Source of the DNA: an uncultured Brevibacterium sp.
GTDB lineage: Bacteria > Actinomycetota > Actinomycetes > Actinomycetales > Brevibacteriaceae
DNA: 17,770 bases
Assembly: GCA_902489215.1 (NCBI GenBank)
Contig: CABTZE010000025.1
Span: 1-17,770, forward strand
Direction: 5' to 3'
In this document: in pieces, positions 13,704 through 17,770 of the stretch
How positions within the stretch are numbered: position 1 is the stretch's first letter
Layout: each line of letters begins with the position of its first letter
Notes under the pieces: generated by a model
Told to the model about the DNA's origin: nothing
Database searches by the model: none
The model's input: the letters and a program-made list of their open reading frames with translations, nothing else
Made by a program: the position numbers and the translations under genes

Positions 13704-13717
13704 GCGTCAACCGTGAA

Positions 13718-14521
13718 TCAAGCGGGGATTTCTTCCGAAGAGCGGAACTCAGCCTTGACCGTCCCGAGGTGGTCAAAGTCGGCGGTGATGACGTCACCGG
13801 GGCCTGCGGGCACCGACTCGGTCATTGCTCCTGGCAATATGAGGTGGCCAGCCTCCAAGGTGACGCCTCGTTCGCCTAGCGCGTTCGCCAACCACGCCAC
13901 CGCATTCAGCGGCGATCCGAGTATTGCCGCACCCGTTCCCTGTCCGACTTCGGTGCCGTTGCGAAAGATGCGAACGCTCAGGGCTTTCAGGTCGACGTCG
14001 TCGGCGGGAATCCGGACGGAACCGAGCACGATCCTCGCAGAGGAGCCGTTGTCGGCGATGGTGTCTTCGAGCTTGATGCGCCAGTCAGCGATCCGGGAAT
14101 CGACAACCTCCAGCGACGCGACAGAATAATCGACTGCATTGACCACATCCTCAGCGGTGACACCCGGTCCGCACAGAGGAGATTTGAGGACGAACGCGAT
14201 CTCCGGTTCCGCGCGTGGACTGATGAGATCGTCTGCGAAGAATACGCCGCGCTCGTTCTGGACCATGTCTGCGAACAGGTGCCCGTAGTCGGGGGTGTTT
14301 ACGCCCATCTGCCGCTGCATCGCCTTGGATGTGAGCCCGATTTTGTGGCCAATGAGGGTGCGCCCGTCTGCGGTGTGCTTCTGTGCGAGCGCAACCTGAA
14401 TCGCATACGCGTCGTGCACCGTCATCTCTGGATAGGTTTCGGTCAACGGTGGAATCGATGTGCGTGTCAGCTCAGCGGTGCGCAGAGCGTGCGCGGCCTC
14501 CGTGATGTGGTTGGTATTCAT
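13718..14521 (-). CDS. 2-keto-4-pentenoate hydratase family protein (MhpD/HpaH type)
   Basis: Enzymes of this fumarylacetoacetase-related family hydrate 2-oxo-4-enoates in the lower meta-cleavage pathway of aromatic degradation. The 267-residue product matches the usual length. It has the GHKIGLTSKAMQ motif with Lys60, the metal-binding Glu105 and Glu107 in PRAEPEIAF and Glu138 in SLEVVDSR, and the closing GDVITADFDHLGTVKAEF. ATG 14521 follows GAGGAG 6 bases upstream; the upstream in-frame ATG at 14644 adds 41 residues unlike the family and is rejected. The usual partners (aldolase, acylating aldehyde dehydrogenase, ring-cleavage dioxygenase) are not in the window, so the exact substrate is unknown. 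It is divergent from the phosphate transporter. Confidence 0.85.
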   Translation of the reverse strand: MNTNHITEAAHALRTAELTRTSIPPLTETYPEMTVHDAYAIQVALAQKHTADGRTLIGHKIGLTSKAMQRQMGVNTPDYGHLFADMVQNERGVFFADDLISPRAEPEIAFVLKSPLCGPGVTAEDVVNAVDYSVASLEVVDSRIADWRIKLEDTIADNGSSARIVLGSVRIPADDVDLKALSVRIFRNGTEVGQGTGAAILGSPLNAVAWLANALGERGVTLEAGHLILPGAMTESVPAGPGDVITADFDHLGTVKAEFRSSEEIPA

Positions 14522-14684
14522 TGGTGTCTCCTCAGCCGAATCGCAGGGCTGCCAGCAGTCGGTGTGCAGGCTTTCACGACTGCTCTCCATCGCATTTCGT
14601 ACATTCGTTACACAGAATTCACACAATTGGATCCTGTATGTCAACCGTCTGCGTCACTATGGGCCCACTACGGAAAGGCTTTTT
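14522..14684. promoter_or_regulatory. Divergent control region between hydratase and PiT genes
   Basis: This 163-bp gap is AT-richer than its surroundings at 14594-14632. It holds two similar 10-mers in a row, ATTTCGTACA (14594-14603) and ATTCGTTACA (14603-14612), then ACACA-GAATTC-ACACA (14610-14625 region), where the palindrome GAATTC is flanked by direct ACACA repeats. These could be regulator sites. I could not place confident -35/-10 boxes for either gene; TTGTGT on the minus strand is a weak -35 candidate for the hydratase. Confidence 0.35.
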
Positions 14685-16307
14685 ATGTCGCAGACAACCA
14701 AACCCCAGCAGAACATCTCGGTGAAGTCTGGCGGCCACGGCTTTCTAGGACCAGACCGCTGGTGGCACATTTCCTTCGGCGGCCTCATGACGATCGCGCT
14801 CGTCGTGTTCATGGTGTGGTCATTCGGCTACGTCGATGTCGGAGCCAACAAGGTGGTTTTGGTGCTGACGGTCCTCGTCGGACTGTTCATGGCCTTCAAC
14901 ATCGGCGGCAACGACGTTGCCAACTCCTTCGGCACGAGCGTCGGCGCCGGCACACTGTCGATGAAGCAGGCGCTCGTCATCGCCGCCATCTTCGAAGTCA
15001 GCGGCGCAGTCCTGGCCGGTGGGGAAGTGACCGAGACCGTGCGTTCGGGCATTGTCGACCTCAACGCGATCGACCTTGAGCCCATGGACTTCGTGTTCAT
15101 CATGATGTCCGCGCTGCTGGGCGCTGCCATCTGGCTGTTGGTGGCAACCCGCATGGGCTGGCCCGTATCGACAACCCACTCGATCGTCGGCGGTATCGTC
15201 GGTGCGGCCCTGACCCTGGGCCTCACCACCGGCACCGGCGGTCTCGAAATGGTGCAGTGGGGCGAAATCGGCAAGATCGTCATGTCCTGGGTGCTTTCGC
15301 CCCTGCTGGGCGGAATCGTCGCCTGGGTGCTGTTCGGGCAGATCAAAAAGCACATCCTCGTCTACAACGAGGAAATGGATGTGAAGCTGCGCGAACTCAA
15401 GCGCGAACGCGCTGAACTGCGCACTAAGCACAAGCAGGCGTTCGAACGTCTCGACGAACTGCAGCAGATCTCGTACACAAACGCCATGGCCCGCGACGCC
15501 TCGGTCTACCAGCGCGACGACTACGATCCGGAAGAGTTCGAATCGGAGTACTACCGCGACCTGCACCGCGTGGAAACCCGTGCCAAAGAAATCAACGCGC
15601 ACCGTGCATTGGAAACATGGGTACCTCTGCTGGCAGCTTTCGGAGCTGTGGTCATCGGCTCGATGATGCTGTTCAAGGGGTTGAAGAACCTCAACTTCGA
15701 ACTGAGCTCGGTCGGCAACTTCCTCATTCTCGGCATGATCGCAGCGACCGTGTGGATGGCGGTCTTCATCTTCGCGCGCTCGCTGAAGAAGCGGGATCTG
15801 TCGCGCTCAACGTTCCTGCTATTCAGCTGGATGCAGGTTTTTACGGCCTCCGCGTTCGCCTTCAGCCACGGTTCGAACGACATCGCCAACGCCGTCGGAC
15901 CGTTCGCGGCAATTCTTGACGTGCTCAAGACCAACCAGATCAATGACGAGGCCGGGGTCCACCCGGCCGTCATGCTCACTGCTGGTGTCGCCCTGATTGC
16001 CGGCCTGTGGTTCATCGGTCGGTTCGTCATCCAGACAGTGGGCTCGGGGCTGACGGAAATGCACCCGGCTTCCGGCTTCGCTGCGGAGCTGTCTGCCGCT
16101 GGTGTCGTTATGCTGGCCTCGGTTCTCGGTCTGCCGGTGTCGTCGACGCACATTCTCATCGGTGCTGTTCTCGGTGTCGGCATTGTGAACAAGGCGGCCA
16201 ACTGGAACCTTATGAAGCCCATCGCACTTGCCTGGGTCATTACGGTGCCGGCTGCCGCGGTGATCGGTGCGATCGGGGTTTTCGCTCTTCGGGCCGCATT
16301 CGGCTGA
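14685..16307 (+). CDS. pit: PiT family inorganic phosphate transporter
   Basis: PiT carriers import metal-phosphate with protons across the cell membrane. The 540-residue product shows the duplicated family signature: GGNDVANSFG at residues 74-83 with PVSTTHS at 160-166, and SHGSNDIANAVGP at 394-406 with PVSSTHI at 484-490. About ten membrane helices flank a charged central cytoplasmic region (about 220-310) with coiled-coil character (KLRELKRERAELRTKHKQ) followed by an acidic Tyr/Asp/Glu-rich part. Total length is near the E. coli PitA size. Start ATG 14685 has GGAAAGG at 14672-14678 with a 6-base spacer; an open frame continues upstream but has no resemblance to the family. No PhoU/DUF47 partner gene is next to it here. 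Confidence 0.93.
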   Translation: MSQTTKPQQNISVKSGGHGFLGPDRWWHISFGGLMTIALVVFMVWSFGYVDVGANKVVLVLTVLVGLFMAFNIGGNDVANSFGTSVGAGTLSMKQALVIAAIFEVSGAVLAGGEVTETVRSGIVDLNAIDLEPMDFVFIMMSALLGAAIWLLVATRMGWPVSTTHSIVGGIVGAALTLGLTTGTGGLEMVQWGEIGKIVMSWVLSPLLGGIVAWVLFGQIKKHILVYNEEMDVKLRELKRERAELRTKHKQAFERLDELQQISYTNAMARDASVYQRDDYDPEEFESEYYRDLHRVETRAKEINAHRALETWVPLLAAFGAVVIGSMMLFKGLKNLNFELSSVGNFLILGMIAATVWMAVFIFARSLKKRDLSRSTFLLFSWMQVFTASAFAFSHGSNDIANAVGPFAAILDVLKTNQINDEAGVHPAVMLTAGVALIAGLWFIGRFVIQTVGSGLTEMHPASGFAAELSAAGVVMLASVLGLPVSSTHILIGAVLGVGIVNKAANWNLMKPIALAWVITVPAAAVIGAIGVFALRAAFG

Positions 16308-16309
16308 TA

Positions 16310-16345
16310 GCTCTGTGTGCTGGTTCTGCTGACCAGGCACAGAGC
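16310..16345 (+). terminator. Imperfect hairpin terminator after the phosphate transporter
   Basis: GCTCTGTG (16310-16317) pairs with CACAGAGC (16338-16345), and inside it CTGGT (16320-16324) with ACCAG (16332-16336), leaving a small bulge and a 7-base loop. It starts 2 bases after the stop codon. The tail is not T-rich. The rest of the 146-bp gap to the next gene shows no gene. Confidence 0.6.
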
Positions 16346-16453
16346 CAGCACAGCTGTTTCTGCAGGCGATTTTGCGTTCCCGCCTGCCAAGCTGTCCCGC
16401 CCTGTCCGGCGCGGCGAGTGGAGACAAGCTGAAAATTTCGTCAAAGTGAGTAC

Positions 16454-17770
16454 GTGACTTCCCACCGACTGAACCTGCGTGCCAAAGCAGTGCCGATCCT
16501 TTCGGACGCTGCTGCGCGAGTGCGGGCTGCCGACTTTCCCCTGCATACGCAGAGGGCCGAAGAAGGCGCCCAGCTCCAGCGCGCTCTGAGCACGCAGATT
16601 TCCGAGTACCTGCTTCCGCGTCTCCGTGACCCCGACGCACCTCTGCTCGTCGTCGTCGGCGGGTCCACCGGCTCTGGCAAGTCGACGCTTGTCAATTCGA
16701 TTGTCGGCGAAGAGCTCACAGAATCCGGTGTCATCAGGCCGACCACGGTGTGGCCGGTGCTCGTGCATCACCCTGAGGACCGTTCCTATTTCGCTTCCGA
16801 CCGGATTCTCCCGCACCTCCAGCGCACCCGTGATAACGGCGAGGGTGCCAAGAGTCAGCAGAAGCTCCGCCTGGTAGCCAGCACGGCCGTGCCGCGCGGA
16901 CTTGCGATCATCGATTCGCCTGACATCGACTCGGTGCGCGACTCCAACCGCGAACTGTCCCGTCAGCTGCTGTCGGCGGCAGACCTGTGGCTGTTCGTCA
17001 CGACTGCTGTTCGCTACTCCGACGCCGTTCCGTGGGACTTGCTGCGCCAGGCTGACGAACGCGGCACATCTGTCGCCGTCGTCCTGAACAGGGTCCCGCC
17101 TCAGGCCAACCGCGAAGTCCGCCACCACTTGGCGCAGCTGCTCGCCGAGGCGGGGCACGGTTCCGCACCGATTTTCACCGTTCCGGAACTTCAGCTGGAA
17201 GACGACCTGATCCCCGAAGCAGCCGTGTTCCCCTTGAAGTCATGGGTCGAGAACCTGGGGAGGTCACCTCGTGCCCGGACTGCTGTCCTCGAGCGCACCC
17301 TCCAGGGTGCTCTCGCATCGGTGCGCCCTCAAACCGAAGTGCTCGCCGACTGCGCAGAAGAGCAGGTGCGCGCTTACCGCGAACTGCAGGAAGCCGCAGA
17401 AAGCAGCTTCGCGGCCGCCAGCAGGAGACTGGGTGAGGCTCTCGTCGCCGATAAGGTGCTGCGCGGCGAAGTGCAGGCCCGATGGCAGGACTTTGTCGGC
17501 ACCGGTCAGTTCTTCCGTGGCCTCGAACCCACTGTCAGCCGGCTGCGCGATCGCATCACCTCAGCGGTCACCGGCCGGCGTGACAGCGCGGATCTGCTCA
17601 TTCAGGCGATTCTGTCTTCCATCGTCGTGCTCGTGCGCGAACAGGCGGTTCGCGCTTCGGGCGCGACTGTCGACACGTGGCAGGAACTTCCGCACGGCCG
17701 CCCCGTTGTAGAGCGTCATCCCGGACTCGGTTCGCTTCCGGCGGGCTTTGACCAGCTGTGCCGTCAGCGC
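16454..17770 (+). CDS. Dynamin-like GTPase, N-terminal part (runs off the window)
   Basis: The visible 439 residues have a short helical N-terminus and then a dynamin/YfjP-type GTPase domain: P-loop GGSTGSGKS at residues 69-77, switch Thr in RPTTVWP, G3 motif DSPD at 154-157 and a G4 position written LNRV (Asn212-Arg213) in place of NKxD. After about residue 270 it becomes helical and Ala/Glu/Arg-rich. No membrane helix is seen in this part. Actinobacteria commonly carry such GTPases, often as adjacent pairs; roles in membrane remodelling are inferred by analogy. The start is GTG 16454, the first start after the in-frame TGA at 16430; the ribosome site is weak (AAAGTGAG). Family length is usually about 550-600, so 100 or more residues are missing. 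Confidence 0.85.
   Translation, partial: MTSHRLNLRAKAVPILSDAAARVRAADFPLHTQRAEEGAQLQRALSTQISEYLLPRLRDPDAPLLVVVGGSTGSGKSTLVNSIVGEELTESGVIRPTTVWPVLVHHPEDRSYFASDRILPHLQRTRDNGEGAKSQQKLRLVASTAVPRGLAIIDSPDIDSVRDSNRELSRQLLSAADLWLFVTTAVRYSDAVPWDLLRQADERGTSVAVVLNRVPPQANREVRHHLAQLLAEAGHGSAPIFTVPELQLEDDLIPEAAVFPLKSWVENLGRSPRARTAVLERTLQGALASVRPQTEVLADCAEEQVRAYRELQEAAESSFAAASRRLGEALVADKVLRGEVQARWQDFVGTGQFFRGLEPTVSRLRDRITSAVTGRRDSADLLIQAILSSIVVLVREQAVRASGATVDTWQELPHGRPVVERHPGLGSLPAGFDQLCRQR

Noticed and set aside
13562..13717. tRNA attachment site or integrated element after tRNA-Arg
   Set aside because: No integrase, no duplicated tRNA 3' segment and no foreign genes; only short repeats are present.
14522..14644. 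Longer hydratase start at 14644
   Set aside because: The extra 41 residues have no family similarity, while ATG 14521 has a good ribosome site.
15551..17158. 535-codon minus-strand frame across PiT and the GTPase gene
   Set aside because: It crosses two genes, a terminator and an intergenic gap with no family resemblance.

Overview
The window looks like chromosomal core sequence of a GC-rich actinomycete, most likely a Micrococcales-type member of the Actinomycetota. I infer this from a NucS mismatch nuclease, a MurA with Asp instead of the catalytic Cys, a DUF2550 protein, a long delta subunit, a short epsilon subunit, and GTG/TTG starts. The order atp operon - DUF2550 - murA - nucS - thiolase follows, from memory, the conserved order around Rv1304-Rv1323 of Mycobacterium tuberculosis. 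I cannot name a family or genus from the sequence alone.

Layout. Positions 1-6435 hold the F-type ATP synthase operon in the order atpB (incomplete), atpE, F, H, A, G, D, C, all on the plus strand and tightly packed. DUF2550 and murA (cell-wall precursor synthesis) follow at 6471-8221. DUF2550 has its own apparent leaderless promoter and carries a very strong hairpin inside its coding sequence. Positions 8251-10071 hold a pirin-like protein and nucS on the minus strand. A small uncharacterised Cys/His protein (10103-10402) is transcribed divergently from nucS out of a gap of about 30 bp. A bidirectional terminator separates it from a long DivIVA/FilP-like coiled-coil protein on the minus strand (10483-11949). 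A thiolase (12169-13359) is divergent from the coiled-coil gene and ends at a strong terminator, followed by tRNA-Arg(TCT). Next come a short repeat-rich gap, an orphan 2-keto-4-pentenoate hydratase-type gene (minus) and a divergent PiT phosphate transporter. The window closes inside a dynamin-like GTPase gene that runs off the 3' edge.

Most of this is housekeeping: energy conservation (ATP synthase), cell-wall synthesis (MurA), genome stability (NucS), acyl-CoA metabolism (thiolase), polar growth or cytoskeleton (coiled-coil protein), and phosphate uptake. I did not find a defence island, prophage, IS element or CRISPR array.

The points most worth checking are these. (1) The first ~75 bases read as an inverted piece of atpB joined through an 8-bp palindrome, probably a chimeric join. 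(2) A perfect 13-bp inverted repeat, extendable to 16 pairs, sits inside the DUF2550 gene. (3) The small Cys/His gene is paired head-to-head with nucS. (4) MurA carries Asp118, which predicts fosfomycin insensitivity. (5) Several promoters share a TAG-type -10 element, and at least two look leaderless.
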